A stretch of 64,000 nucleotides of DNA from assembly GCA_021733645.1 (NCBI GenBank), contig JAHREJ010000021.1:1-64000 (forward strand). Direction: 5' to 3'. Source of the stretch: Bacillus subtilis subsp. subtilis. GTDB lineage: Bacteria; Pseudomonadota; Gammaproteobacteria; Xanthomonadales; Xanthomonadaceae. Position 1 is the first letter of the stretch; every line of letters begins with the position of its first letter. Position numbers and translations under genes: made by a program. Under the pieces are notes generated by a model, which was not told the origin of the DNA, ran no database searches, and was given only the letters and a program-made list of their open reading frames with translations. Shown in pieces: positions 48,314 through 56,030 of this stretch.

Positions 48314-49642
48314 ATGAAGCTGGTATCTGCGTGGTTGCGGATTCCGTTCTGGCAACGCGTTCTCGGCGGCTTCGTGCTGGGTGCGCTGGCTGGTTGGGCG
48401 CTGGGCCCGGCGGCGGAAGTCTGGTTCGGGCCGCTGGGTGATCTGTACGTCACGCTGATCAAGATGATCGCGGTGCCGCTGGTGTTCTTTGCGGTGATCA
48501 ATGCGATCTCCTCGCTGCACGGCCAGAAGTCGGTGGCGGCACTGGGGGGGCGCACGTTCCTGTGGTTCATCATCACCGCGGCGCTGGCGGTCTGCGTGGG
48601 TCTGGCGGTGGGCACCATCATGCAGCCGGGCACGGGCAACCTGAGCCTGAGCATGGACCACGGCTACACCCCGCGCGAAGTGCCCAGCGTGGTCAAGGTG
48701 CTGATGGATGTGGTGCCGTCCAACGTGTTCTACGCGTTGTCGGGCATCGGTACCCGGGTCAACGCGGCCGGTGAAACGGTACTGGCGGCGGGGCGGGGGT
48801 CGATCCTGCCGGTGATCTTCTTCGCCGGCCTGCTGGGCTTTGCGATGGTGAAGCTGGGCGACAAGGTGGCCGAGGCGCGCAAGCTGACCGGGCAGATGAG
48901 CGACATCATGATCCAGGTGACGCGCTTCGTGCTGGAGATGACGCCGCTGGGGACCTTCGGGCTGATCGCCGGGCTGGTGGGCAGCTACGGGTTCGAGAAG
49001 CTGCTGCCGCTGGGCAATTTCGTGCTGGCGCTGTACATCGCCTGCGCGCTGCACATCGTGGTGGTGTACGGCAGCCTGCTGCTGGCGCACGGGTTGAACC
49101 CGCTGAAGTTCTTCCGTGGCGCGGCGCCGGGCATGCAGGTGGCGTTCGTGAGTTCGTCGAGCTTTGCGGCAATGCCGGCGGCGATGCGTTCGATCACGCA
49201 CAACCTGGGCGTGAACAAGGATTACGCATCGTTCGCGGTGCCGCTGGGCGCGAGCATCAAGATGGACGGCTGCGGGGCGATCTATCCGGCGTTGTGCGCG
49301 GTGTTCATTGCGCAGTACACCGGGGTACCGTTGACGCCGGAGCAGTACATCGTGGTGTTGATCGCCTCGGTGCTGGGCAGTTTCGGTACGGCCGGCGTGC
49401 CAGGCACGGCGGTGGTGATGGCCACGGTGGTGTTGAGCGCGGCCAATCTGCCGCTGGAGACGATCGGGTATCTGTACGCGATCGATCGGATCCTGGACAT
49501 GATGCGCACGATGACCAACGTGACCGGGCAGATGCTGGTGCCGGTGCTGGTGGCCAAGGAAACCGGGTTGCTGGACCAGGCGGTGTACGACAACCCTTCC
49601 ACCAACCTGGGCGTGGACGAGCTGGAGAAGCGCGCGTCCTGA
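48314..49642 (+). CDS. Dicarboxylate/amino acid:cation symporter (DAACS family)
   Basis: A 442-residue transporter with the DctA/GltP/EAAT fold of eight helices and two re-entrant hairpins. Conserved elements are SSSSFAAMPAAM (hairpin 1, serine-rich), LGASIKMDGCGAIYP (the NMDGT-like motif in helix 7, here KMDGC), and GSFGTAGVPGTAVVM (hairpin 2). Substrates of the family are C4-dicarboxylates, glutamate or aspartate, taken up with H+ or Na+. The KMDGC variant does not settle which. An intrinsic terminator follows. Confidence 0.92.
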   Translation: MKLVSAWLRIPFWQRVLGGFVLGALAGWALGPAAEVWFGPLGDLYVTLIKMIAVPLVFFAVINAISSLHGQKSVAALGGRTFLWFIITAALAVCVGLAVGTIMQPGTGNLSLSMDHGYTPREVPSVVKVLMDVVPSNVFYALSGIGTRVNAAGETVLAAGRGSILPVIFFAGLLGFAMVKLGDKVAEARKLTGQMSDIMIQVTRFVLEMTPLGTFGLIAGLVGSYGFEKLLPLGNFVLALYIACALHIVVVYGSLLLAHGLNPLKFFRGAAPGMQVAFVSSSSFAAMPAAMRSITHNLGVNKDYASFAVPLGASIKMDGCGAIYPALCAVFIAQYTGVPLTPEQYIVVLIASVLGSFGTAGVPGTAVVMATVVLSAANLPLETIGYLYAIDRILDMMRTMTNVTGQMLVPVLVAKETGLLDQAVYDNPSTNLGVDELEKRAS

Positions 49643-49664
49643 AGGCCCGGTTCGATGGAATCGA

Positions 49665-49694
49665 GACAGGCCCGCGAAAGCGGGCCTGTTTTTT
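49665..49694 (+). terminator. Rho-independent terminator of the symporter gene
   Basis: ACAGGCCCGC (49666-49675) pairs with GCGGGCCTGT around a GAAA tetraloop, followed by TTTTTT. It isolates the symporter gene from the amyloid-type operon downstream. Confidence 0.92.
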
Positions 49695-49801
49695 GGTTCT
49701 TCTCCCAATGGAAGGGAGCGTCTCCAGTGGGCCGTTGCAGACGGCGCACGACCGTACCGGCATAGCCGGCCAATCGAGGCGCATGCGGGTTGGAGAGTGC
49801 C

Positions 49802-49993
49802 CCGTGCGCTTCCGCACGCCGCGCCCTGCGGCAGCCGGTAGGCCCCTGGGCAAATGTCCCCCGGCCGCCGCCTGCGGCGACGGCCTCCTCCTTTACTTTG
49901 CCCTGGAGCCTACCGGCTGCCGCAGGGCGCGGCGTGCGGAAGCGCACGGGAACACCTGGCTTTTCTGCGGGCCGTCCAGCGCTCGACCCACCG
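49802..49993 (+). repeat. Composite hairpin element, copy C
   Basis: Module one has the longest arms: 49802-49843 and 49908-49949 are a perfect 42-nt inverted repeat (beginning CCGTGCGCTTCCGCACGCCG) around the conserved core, GGGCAAATGTCCCCCGGCCG...CCTCCTCCTTTACTTTGCCC. The second module is reduced to part of a right arm (GGGCCGTCCAGCGCTCGACC, ending about 49993). It lies about 300 bp upstream of the sigma-54 promoter of the amyloid-type operon. Apart from this element, the motifs at 50130-50250 and the promoter, the 698-bp gap holds nothing recognisable. Confidence 0.8.
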
Positions 49994-50129
49994 CCCGCTG
50001 TACTCGGAACTATGTAAATGCCGCTCTTCGCGGCAGAGGCCAGCCAAGCACCGAAGCGCCGCAGCACATCCGCTGTCCGGGAGCGGTGCGACAAACCTGA
50101 CCACGCACTGTAAACGCTGTATCAGTCGG

Positions 50130-50250
50130 TGTAACAACGGTGATACACCGACGCCGCCGCCAGCAGCGGCGGGCCTGTGTGCCATGTGATGCGCGTGTTC
50201 AGCAGATGGTATTGCCAACGGATCTGTAACAACGCTGTTGCGACGTTACA
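50130..50250 (+). promoter_or_regulatory. Candidate upstream activator sites
   Basis: The 12-mer TGTAACAACG-[GC]-TG occurs twice, at 50130-50142 and 50225-50237. The first lies in a palindrome CGGTGTA...TACACCG (50128-50151 region). The second lies in an imperfect palindrome TGTAAC...GTTACA (50225-50250). They are about 45-165 bp upstream of the -24 element, which is the usual position of enhancer sites for sigma-54 activators. The region is less GC-rich than its surroundings. Binding by the activator encoded at 56423-57760 is inferred. Confidence 0.5.
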
Positions 50251-50292
50251 CCTCGACGGCCGGAAACCCCCCGTCTTTGCTGGCCTGTGGAG

Positions 50293-50309
50293 TTGGCACG
50301 ATTGCTGCG
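50293..50309 (+). promoter_or_regulatory. Sigma-54 (-24/-12) promoter of the amyloid-type operon
   Basis: TTGGCACGATTGCTGCG has the invariant GG (50295-50296) and GC (50307-50308) with exactly 10 bp between them, and matches the TTGGCACG part of the consensus fully. The only departures are in the TTGCA part (CTGCG). Transcription would begin near 50320, about 20 bp before the first ATG, which has GGAGG as a ribosome binding site. Confidence 0.8.
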
Positions 50310-50340
50310 TTACCCCTCCGCATGTTTCGAGGAGGGCGCC

Positions 50341-50874
50341 ATGGACAGCGTTGCCGTACACCGCAAGACCATCACTGCCGGTCTTTGGCTGCTTGCCACC
50401 ACGCTGGCGCTGCCGCTGGCCGCCCAGGCGTCCGGCGCACGCCAGGGCGTGAAGGCACAGCCGGGTGAAATCGTGCTGCTGCGTGATGTGTCCACCCGGC
50501 CGGCTTACCGGCCCGCGCCCCCGGGCATGGCGCTGATCGCCGATCCCTCGCCCAGGCGCGAAGTGAGCCGGGCGCTGGGGACCTCCACCGGCATGGATGA
50601 ACTCAGCGACGATGACTATGCCGCGCTGGGTTCCAACACCGGCGCCGGCCTGGCCCATTCCCAGACCACCATCGAGCGTGTCACCGGCCATACGGTGAAT
50701 GCCACGCTGGGCAAGGTCACCGACAACGGCATGTTGTCCGGGGGCCAGTTGAGCAACGCCATCGGCGGCCCGATGGGCGCGGTGACCGGGGCCACCCGCG
50801 GCATCGGCGACCAGGTTCGTGGTGCGCTGGCGCAGTTCCCGCTGGGCCAACCTGCGGGCGGACCCGGCAAATGA
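50341..50874 (+). CDS. Exported protein at the fapA position of an amyloid-type operon
   Basis: A 177-residue protein with a signal peptide (about 1-30, LLATTLALPLAAQA). The mature part starts SGARQGVKAQPGEIVLLRDV, contains a segment MDELSDDDYAALGSNTGAG (85-103) and ends in a Gly/Thr/Ala-rich part with VTDNGMLSGGQLSNAIGGPMG. No known domain was recognised. By position it corresponds to FapA, the chaperone-like first protein of Pseudomonas fap operons, but sequence similarity is not evident. The segment 85-97 resembles the leader cleaved by C39 peptidases. GGAGG precedes the ATG; the stop overlaps the next start by 4 bp (ATGA). Confidence 0.75.
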   Translation: MDSVAVHRKTITAGLWLLATTLALPLAAQASGARQGVKAQPGEIVLLRDVSTRPAYRPAPPGMALIADPSPRREVSRALGTSTGMDELSDDDYAALGSNTGAGLAHSQTTIERVTGHTVNATLGKVTDNGMLSGGQLSNAIGGPMGAVTGATRGIGDQVRGALAQFPLGQPAGGPGK

Positions 50875-51509
50875 ACCGCCTTGCGCACGCCGTGCTGATG
50901 ACCCTCATCGTCGCATCGCCGCTGCCGTTGCATGCACAGCAGGCCGATGACTACGCCGCCATGCTTTCCTACCTCAATACCAGCCGTCTGGACGGCCGGG
51001 CGCTGTCCGGCGCCGACGGTGCCATCACCGTCAACATGGCTGCCGGCGACCTCAACCAGCAGGCCAACCTGCTGGGCATCGCCAACGGCCAGAACGCGCA
51101 CATCACCGTCAACGCACGCCAGCAGCAGGCCAACAACCAGGTGCTCGACGAAGGGGCGATGCACGCCAGCGCCAGCATCGGCGGACAGGCACTACGCGGC
51201 GCCAGCGGCGTTGCGATGATCAACCAGGCCAGCGGCACCGGCAACGCGACGCGCAACGTCGTCACGGCCACGCTGGCGCAACAGGGCATACGCGAGTCGA
51301 ACGACGAGGCCCTGGCCTTGTCGGGGGCGCTCGTGTCAGCAGGGGGGCAGGCGTCCGCGACTCGCGGCCGGCCGGCCGGAACCCGCAGCGTGGCGGTGGA
51401 AGCCACCGCGCTGCAGGGCTTCGACGGCGTCCTGCAACTCAATCAGATCGCGGGATCCGGCAACGCCACCGCAAACCAACTGAGCATTTCGGTGCAGTCC
51501 ACCCCGTGA
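50871..51509 (+). CDS. Short fibrillin-like exported repeat protein (fapB position)
   Basis: A 212-residue protein with a signal peptide (about 1-22, cleaved after LHA). Three imperfect repeats of about 28 residues follow: ALSGADGAITVNMAAGDLNQ (44-), ALRGASGVAMINQASGTGNA (107-) and ALQGFDGVLQLNQIAGSGNA (180-), each of the pattern A-L-x-G-x-x-G-x(4)-N-x-x-x-G-x-x-N-x(3)-N. Gln/Asn-rich linkers separate them. There is no cysteine. The pattern is that of a secreted functional amyloid of the Fap type, in which the short FapB nucleates the longer FapC. It starts within the end of the previous gene and is 44 bp from the next. Confidence 0.75.
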   Translation: MNRLAHAVLMTLIVASPLPLHAQQADDYAAMLSYLNTSRLDGRALSGADGAITVNMAAGDLNQQANLLGIANGQNAHITVNARQQQANNQVLDEGAMHASASIGGQALRGASGVAMINQASGTGNATRNVVTATLAQQGIRESNDEALALSGALVSAGGQASATRGRPAGTRSVAVEATALQGFDGVLQLNQIAGSGNATANQLSISVQSTP

Positions 51510-51553
51510 GTAGTCACATCCACCCGATTGTCTGTGATGAGAGAGAGGGCACC

Positions 51554-52954
51554 ATGAACACCAACATGAAACGGACCGTACTTGCGCTGGCCATTGCCGC
51601 CGCATCCGCATCGGCCGGCGCCAACGGCTGGGGCAATGATCGCGACAACCAGAACCAGAGCGCGACCATCAACCACGTACACAACGTGACCGAAACGCGC
51701 ACCAACACCAACACCGATACCGACACCGATTCGCGCACCTGGAACCGGACCCGCAACACCACCACCAACAACAACGCCACCAGCAACACCACGGTCAACA
51801 GCAACGTTACCCGCAACCGCAACGTGACCGTCAACGAGAACAGCAACATCCAGGCCAACGAGCGCAAGGAAAAGAACAACCACGGCGTCGATGTGAACCT
51901 GGAAAAAGACCTGCGCCTGAGCTCGGACATCAGCTTCTCGGGTGACCCGGAAATCACCGGTTCGATCGATCTGGATTCGGCGGCGATCGCGGTGATCGAC
52001 AACCGCCAGTCGATCAGCAACAACCAGGCCGTCAACAGCCTGGTGACCAACAGTGCGTCGATTGCCGATGATGTTGGTTCCGATGCCTCGGGCAACCTTG
52101 GCTTCAACGTGGCCGCCGGCGACAACAATGCGCAGGACAACGCGGCATCGCTGTCTGCTGCCGACGCGTCCTTCAGCTTCGGCATGGCCGACGCGGAAGT
52201 CTTCGTCAACCAGTCCGGTACCGGCAACACCACCCTCAACTCCGGCGTGACCAACGCAGCCGGCCTGGGCGGCAATGCCTTCAGCGGGGCGTCGGGCAAC
52301 ATCGGGGTGAACGTGGCCTCGGGCAACAACAACGAGCAGAAGAACGCGCTTGCCGCCTCCGTGGCGACCAGTGCCTATGCCACTTCGAGCATCAGCTCCA
52401 ACCAGGTCTCTTCGGGCAACAGCGTGGCCAATGCCGGCTACCTGCGCTCGATGACCGATACGGTCGATGTCAGCCTGCGTGGCCGCGTGGCCGGCGGCAC
52501 CCTGGCCGTGGGCGCTGGCACCTACAGCGGTACCGGCAGCGCGTATCAGAAGGACAACTACTACCTGGATACGTGGAGCGGCGCATTGCCGCACCCGGGT
52601 GGCAACAGCACCGGCCACATCGACATGGACAACGAGATCCAGAACGCAACACCCAACCCGAACCGGGAAGGCGTGGGCGGTATCGCCTTCGATACCGATG
52701 AAAGTGGCACCAGCCGGTTCATCGAACTGGGCGTGGCCGACCTGTATGCCAGCCTGAGCGGCACCGTGTCCACCACCCGCTGGGTGAACGTGGATGCGAC
52801 CAACACCGCGGCGTTGTCCGGCAGTGCGTTCTCCGGCGCCTCCGGCAACATCGGGGTGAACGTGGCCGCCGGTAGCGGCAACCTGCAGGCCAACAGCCTG
52901 GCCCTGGCCGTTGCCCAGCCGTCCACCGGGGGTGGTGGCGGTACCGGCGAGTAA
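51554..52954 (+). CDS. Long fibrillin-like exported repeat protein (fapC position)
   Basis: A 466-residue protein with a signal peptide (about 1-22; MKRTVLALAIAAASASAGA). Residues about 30-105 are an Asn/Thr/Arg/Asp-rich low-complexity segment with many N-x-T/N-x-N steps. Three copies of the repeat seen in the previous gene product follow: ASGNLGFNVAAGDNNAQDNA (178-), SGASGNIGVNVASGNNNEQK (244-) and SGASGNIGVNVAAGSGNLQA (427-), separated by linkers of about 45 and 155 residues. The mature protein has no cysteine. It is the best candidate for the main fibre subunit. The C-terminus is Gly-rich (GGGGGTGE). The start at 51554 has GAGAGGG upstream. Confidence 0.8.
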   Translation: MNTNMKRTVLALAIAAASASAGANGWGNDRDNQNQSATINHVHNVTETRTNTNTDTDTDSRTWNRTRNTTTNNNATSNTTVNSNVTRNRNVTVNENSNIQANERKEKNNHGVDVNLEKDLRLSSDISFSGDPEITGSIDLDSAAIAVIDNRQSISNNQAVNSLVTNSASIADDVGSDASGNLGFNVAAGDNNAQDNAASLSAADASFSFGMADAEVFVNQSGTGNTTLNSGVTNAAGLGGNAFSGASGNIGVNVASGNNNEQKNALAASVATSAYATSSISSNQVSSGNSVANAGYLRSMTDTVDVSLRGRVAGGTLAVGAGTYSGTGSAYQKDNYYLDTWSGALPHPGGNSTGHIDMDNEIQNATPNPNREGVGGIAFDTDESGTSRFIELGVADLYASLSGTVSTTRWVNVDATNTAALSGSAFSGASGNIGVNVAAGSGNLQANSLALAVAQPSTGGGGGTGE

Positions 52955-52996
52955 GTCTGTCCGTTTTCGCAAGCAGTACGCGTTGAGCGCAACAAA

Positions 52997-53068
52997 CCCG
53001 GCCATCCGCCAATGGCCGGGCTCCCCGGGAGCCCCTGTCCCATTCTCCCCCTTTGGGGCAGGGGCTCC
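52997..53068 (+). promoter_or_regulatory. Two tandem hairpins between fibrillin and peptidase genes
   Basis: CCCGGCCA (52997-53004) pairs with TGGCCGGG (53013-53020), and GGAGCCCCTG (53028-53037) pairs with CAGGGGCTCC (53059-53068). They lie in the 136-bp gap, the largest inside the operon. Such structures often act as partial terminators or RNA-stabilising ends, so that the fibre subunit is made in excess of the export proteins. The effect is inferred. Confidence 0.6.
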
Positions 53069-53090
53069 TTCCTGAGCTGGAGCCAAGCCG

Positions 53091-53789
53091 ATGTTGAAAC
53101 ATGCGCTGTGCGGGTCGTTGTTGATGCTGATGCTGCCGTTCGGCACCGCGCGTGCCGGCGATGTGGGCTTCAGCGGCGTGCTGCCCAATGGCGCGGTGCT
53201 GACCCAGCGTGTGGAAAGCATGCAGGAGCGACGCTTCCGCAACGTGGTGCGCCAGCACACCGACTACAGCTGCGGCGCGGCGGCGCTGGCCACGATCCTG
53301 CGTTACGCCTACCACCTGGAGGCGGACGAGGGCACGGTGATCGAAGGCATGATGGGGGTCTCAGACCCGCAACTGGTCCACCAGCGGGGGTTCTCGCTGC
53401 TGGACGTCAAGCGTTACGTGGAATCCATGGGCATGCGCGGACGCGGTTACCGCGTCAATGAGGAGCGCCTGCGCTCACTGCGCGTGCCCGGTCTGGTGTT
53501 GATGGATGTGCGTGGCTTTCGCCATTTCGTGGTGCTCAAGCAGGTCCGCGGCGACGTGGTGGACCTGGCCGACCCGATCCTGGGCAACCGCAGCATTGCC
53601 GTCAGCGAATTTCTCCAGGCGTGGCCGTCGCGCGCCGTGTTCATCGTGATCGGCAGTGACTTCGATCGCAACACGGTGTTGCTGCAGCCCGGTGAACGGC
53701 CCAGTGCGCGTTCGCTGTATGCCCGGCAGGGGCCGATCACCGACGCGGAGTTGGTGGATTTCGGCTTCACCCATGCCGACTTGTTCTAG
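53091..53789 (+). CDS. C39-family cysteine peptidase (FapD-like)
   Basis: A 232-residue exported papain-like peptidase of family C39. A signal peptide (about 1-22, ending ARA) is followed by a conserved pre-domain (VGFSGVLPNGAVLTQRVESM). The catalytic residues are all visible: oxyanion Gln55, nucleophile Cys61 in QHTDYSCGAAALATIL, His145 in GFRHFVVLK and Asp161 in LADPILGN. FapD of the Pseudomonas amyloid system is a protein of this type needed for secretion and found in the periplasm. The residue set is intact, so it should be active. It lies upstream of the FapE-like gene by 8 bp. Confidence 0.88.
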   Translation: MLKHALCGSLLMLMLPFGTARAGDVGFSGVLPNGAVLTQRVESMQERRFRNVVRQHTDYSCGAAALATILRYAYHLEADEGTVIEGMMGVSDPQLVHQRGFSLLDVKRYVESMGMRGRGYRVNEERLRSLRVPGLVLMDVRGFRHFVVLKQVRGDVVDLADPILGNRSIAVSEFLQAWPSRAVFIVIGSDFDRNTVLLQPGERPSARSLYARQGPITDAELVDFGFTHADLF

Positions 53790-53797
53790 GAGGCACC

Positions 53798-54556
53798 ATG
53801 AACATCGCAATCTGGACGCACGGCGCACTGCTGCTGGCCCTGTTGGGTACCGCACCGGTGCATGCCGAAGAAGGACGGCCCGGCAAGGGCCTGAGTGAGA
53901 TTCCCGATCCCGAGTTGAACCTGATGCGCGGGCGCTACACGGTCAATGGCAACAGCGTGGCGTGGTTCGGGGTGACCATGATCACCCAATGGAACAGCGG
54001 CGACCAGGCTGCCCGCAGTGCACTCACCCTGGGCATGGATTTCCGCGGCGGCGGGGCGCCGAAGATCAGCTTCACGCCGTCGGTGACGGTTACCGCGGCC
54101 GATGCGCCGCTCCCGGTGGCCAGCGGCCGCAGCATCGATGCCAGCGGCCTGCAGAACGTGGCCGGGCTGACCCAGAGCGTGCAGGTGGCCGGCGACGGCA
54201 ACGTGGCCAGCAACACCACCCACCTCAACGTGCGCGACGGCGATGTGCCCGCACCCACCGGCCAGGCACAGACCCTGGCCAGCGTGCAGCAGGGCGGGGT
54301 CAGCGCAGTGGCGCAGCTGGAAGGCAACAGCGCCAAGGTCCAGTTGCAGATTGATGGGGTGGGCGCTGTGCAGCAGTGGATCCGCAACGGCAGCGTGGGT
54401 CAGAGCATCGCGCTGGGCAGTGACGGCCAGGCGGTCAGCAATCGCATGCAGATCGATCTTGTCAGGCAGTCCCTGGCCAGCAACGTCCCGCTCAGTCAGA
54501 ACGTGGCGCAGGCGATGACGCTGGTGCGGGGTGTGGGCATGGGTCCTGGCCAGTAG
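53798..54556 (+). CDS. Exported protein at the fapE position
   Basis: A 252-residue protein with a signal peptide (about 1-23, ending VHA). The segment GLSEIPDPELNLMRGRYTVNG (31-51) is followed by VAWFGVTMITQWNSGDQA, a beta-rich region and repeated Gln/Asn/Val-rich motifs (GLTQSVQVAGDGNVASNTTH; AQTLASVQQGGVSAVAQLEG; VQQWIRNGSVGQSIALGSDG). Position and general features fit FapE, a minor component or export factor of Fap fibres. The segment 32-46 resembles C39-type leader sequences. It starts 8 bp after the C39 gene and ends 48 bp before the barrel gene. Confidence 0.7.
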   Translation: MNIAIWTHGALLLALLGTAPVHAEEGRPGKGLSEIPDPELNLMRGRYTVNGNSVAWFGVTMITQWNSGDQAARSALTLGMDFRGGGAPKISFTPSVTVTAADAPLPVASGRSIDASGLQNVAGLTQSVQVAGDGNVASNTTHLNVRDGDVPAPTGQAQTLASVQQGGVSAVAQLEGNSAKVQLQIDGVGAVQQWIRNGSVGQSIALGSDGQAVSNRMQIDLVRQSLASNVPLSQNVAQAMTLVRGVGMGPGQ

Positions 54557-54604
54557 TCCCCGTGGCCGGGCAGGGGGAGTGACAACACAACGTGGACCAA
54601 GGCA

Positions 54605-55909
54605 ATGCACACCTCGATACGAGCAACACCGCTGGCGCTGGCGGCGCTGGCACTGATGGCGGCCGCCGGCGCGCGCGCGCAGCCGGCACCGGCCGATGAG
54701 GCCGACGTCAAGGCACTGATCGCACAGCTGGAAACCCTCAAGTCCAACTACGCGCAGGAAGTACGCCGGTTGCGCGAGCTGGACATGCAGGTGCAGGCGA
54801 TGCAGGCACGTCTGTCGGGCAAGACCGCGCCGGTGGCAGGTGCCACGGCGGCACCGCCGGCGCTGCCGGCCGGAACACCAGCCGCACCGCCCAGCGCCGA
54901 TGGCTACGCCAGCAGCGCCGAAGAAGCGCAGCAGGCCAAGCAGGCCTCGCGGCGCAGCGTGGATGATGTCAAACAACAGCAGGCGGCCTTGTTCAGCCGT
55001 CGCTTCACGGTGGAAAACAGCCTCACCTATTCGCGCTATGACCGTAAGCAGGTCACCCTCAACGGCTTCCTGGCGCTGGATGCGATCTTCCTGGGCAACA
55101 TCGCCATCGAGAACGTCGAATCGGACACGGTGACCTACAACCTGGCCGCGCGCTGGGGCGTCAGCCCGCGCCTGACCTTGAATCTGGACGTGCCCTACCT
55201 GGCGCGCAAGACCGTCTTCCAGAAGGGCGGTGCCGGCGGTTCGGCGGCGGCGATCGCGCAGGAAGAGACCAACGGCAATGGCATCGGCGATGTCGGGTTG
55301 AGCGCCAACTACCGGTTGTTTGCCGAGCACGGGCGCTGGCCGGAGACGGTGCTCACCGTGGGCGCAACCGCGCCGACCGGTCGCGCGCCCTATGGGATCG
55401 ACTGGAAGGTGCTGGAGCGCGATGACGATGATTTCATCCGCTTTGCGGTGCCGTCCCAGCAGCCCACCGGCAACGGGGTGTGGCAGGCCAACGTCGGTCT
55501 GTCGGCGGTGAAGACCGCCGACCCGGCGATCCTGTTCGCCAACGTGGGCTACATCCACTCCTTCCCGCGCAGCTTCGACGACCTGGACGCCAACCCCGAT
55601 ACGGTCAATCCCGGCGAGGTGAAGCTGGGTGGCTCGTACTACTTCGGCGCCGGTGTGGCGTTTGCCTTCAACGAGCGCACCAGCTTGAGCATTTCCTTCA
55701 GTGACAAACTCAGCAGCCGCGCCTCCACGCGCTATCGCAACGGCCAGTGGCTGAAGGTGATCGGCAGCGATGCCAACGCCGGCACGCTCAACCTGGGCAT
55801 CACCTATGCGCTCAACCGCAACACCACGCTGGTGAGCATGCTCGGGATCGGCCTGACCCCGGATGCACCGGATTTCACCCTGGCCTTCAAGGTGCCGTAC
55901 ATGTTGTGA
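54605..55909 (+). CDS. Outer-membrane barrel protein with N-terminal coiled coil (FapF-like transporter)
   Basis: A 434-residue protein. The signal peptide covers about 1-25. A coiled coil follows (about 35-70, VKALIAQLETLKSNYAQEVR and on), then an Ala/Pro-rich linker (71-98), a second helical segment (about 105-130) and a beta-barrel domain (about 135-434) with alternating strands and a hydrophobic C-terminal strand ending VPYML. This is the architecture of FapF, a trimeric outer-membrane pore that exports Fap amyloid subunits, with coiled coil and plug in the periplasm. It is the last gene of the operon. Confidence 0.82.
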   Translation: MHTSIRATPLALAALALMAAAGARAQPAPADEADVKALIAQLETLKSNYAQEVRRLRELDMQVQAMQARLSGKTAPVAGATAAPPALPAGTPAAPPSADGYASSAEEAQQAKQASRRSVDDVKQQQAALFSRRFTVENSLTYSRYDRKQVTLNGFLALDAIFLGNIAIENVESDTVTYNLAARWGVSPRLTLNLDVPYLARKTVFQKGGAGGSAAAIAQEETNGNGIGDVGLSANYRLFAEHGRWPETVLTVGATAPTGRAPYGIDWKVLERDDDDFIRFAVPSQQPTGNGVWQANVGLSAVKTADPAILFANVGYIHSFPRSFDDLDANPDTVNPGEVKLGGSYYFGAGVAFAFNERTSLSISFSDKLSSRASTRYRNGQWLKVIGSDANAGTLNLGITYALNRNTTLVSMLGIGLTPDAPDFTLAFKVPYML

Positions 55910-55952
55910 GCGTTTGCGCTCACACCATGCACGGGTACGCATTCCACTATCT

Positions 55953-55975
55953 GTAGCCGCGCCCTCGGCGCGCGC
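55953..55975. repeat. GTAG-type hairpin after the barrel gene
   Basis: GTAGCCGCGCCCTCGGCGCG and CGC form a GTAG-headed palindrome 44 bp past the FapF-like gene stop. It may end the operon transcript; a CCCTTTG follows. The 513-bp gap between 55910 and 56422 otherwise holds element copy D and no gene. Confidence 0.55.
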
Positions 55976-56030
55976 CCTTTGACAAGGTTCTTCTAGCGGA
56001 AGCGTGCGTTGATCCGTTGCCGGCGCGGTT

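Noticed and set aside
50871-52954. Curli (CsgA/CsgB) subunits as identity of the repeat proteins
   Set aside because: The repeats lack the S-x(5)-Q-x-G-x(2)-N-x-A-x(3)-Q curlin pattern, and no csgD, csgE, csgF or csgG neighbours exist; a C39 peptidase and a coiled-coil barrel point to Fap.
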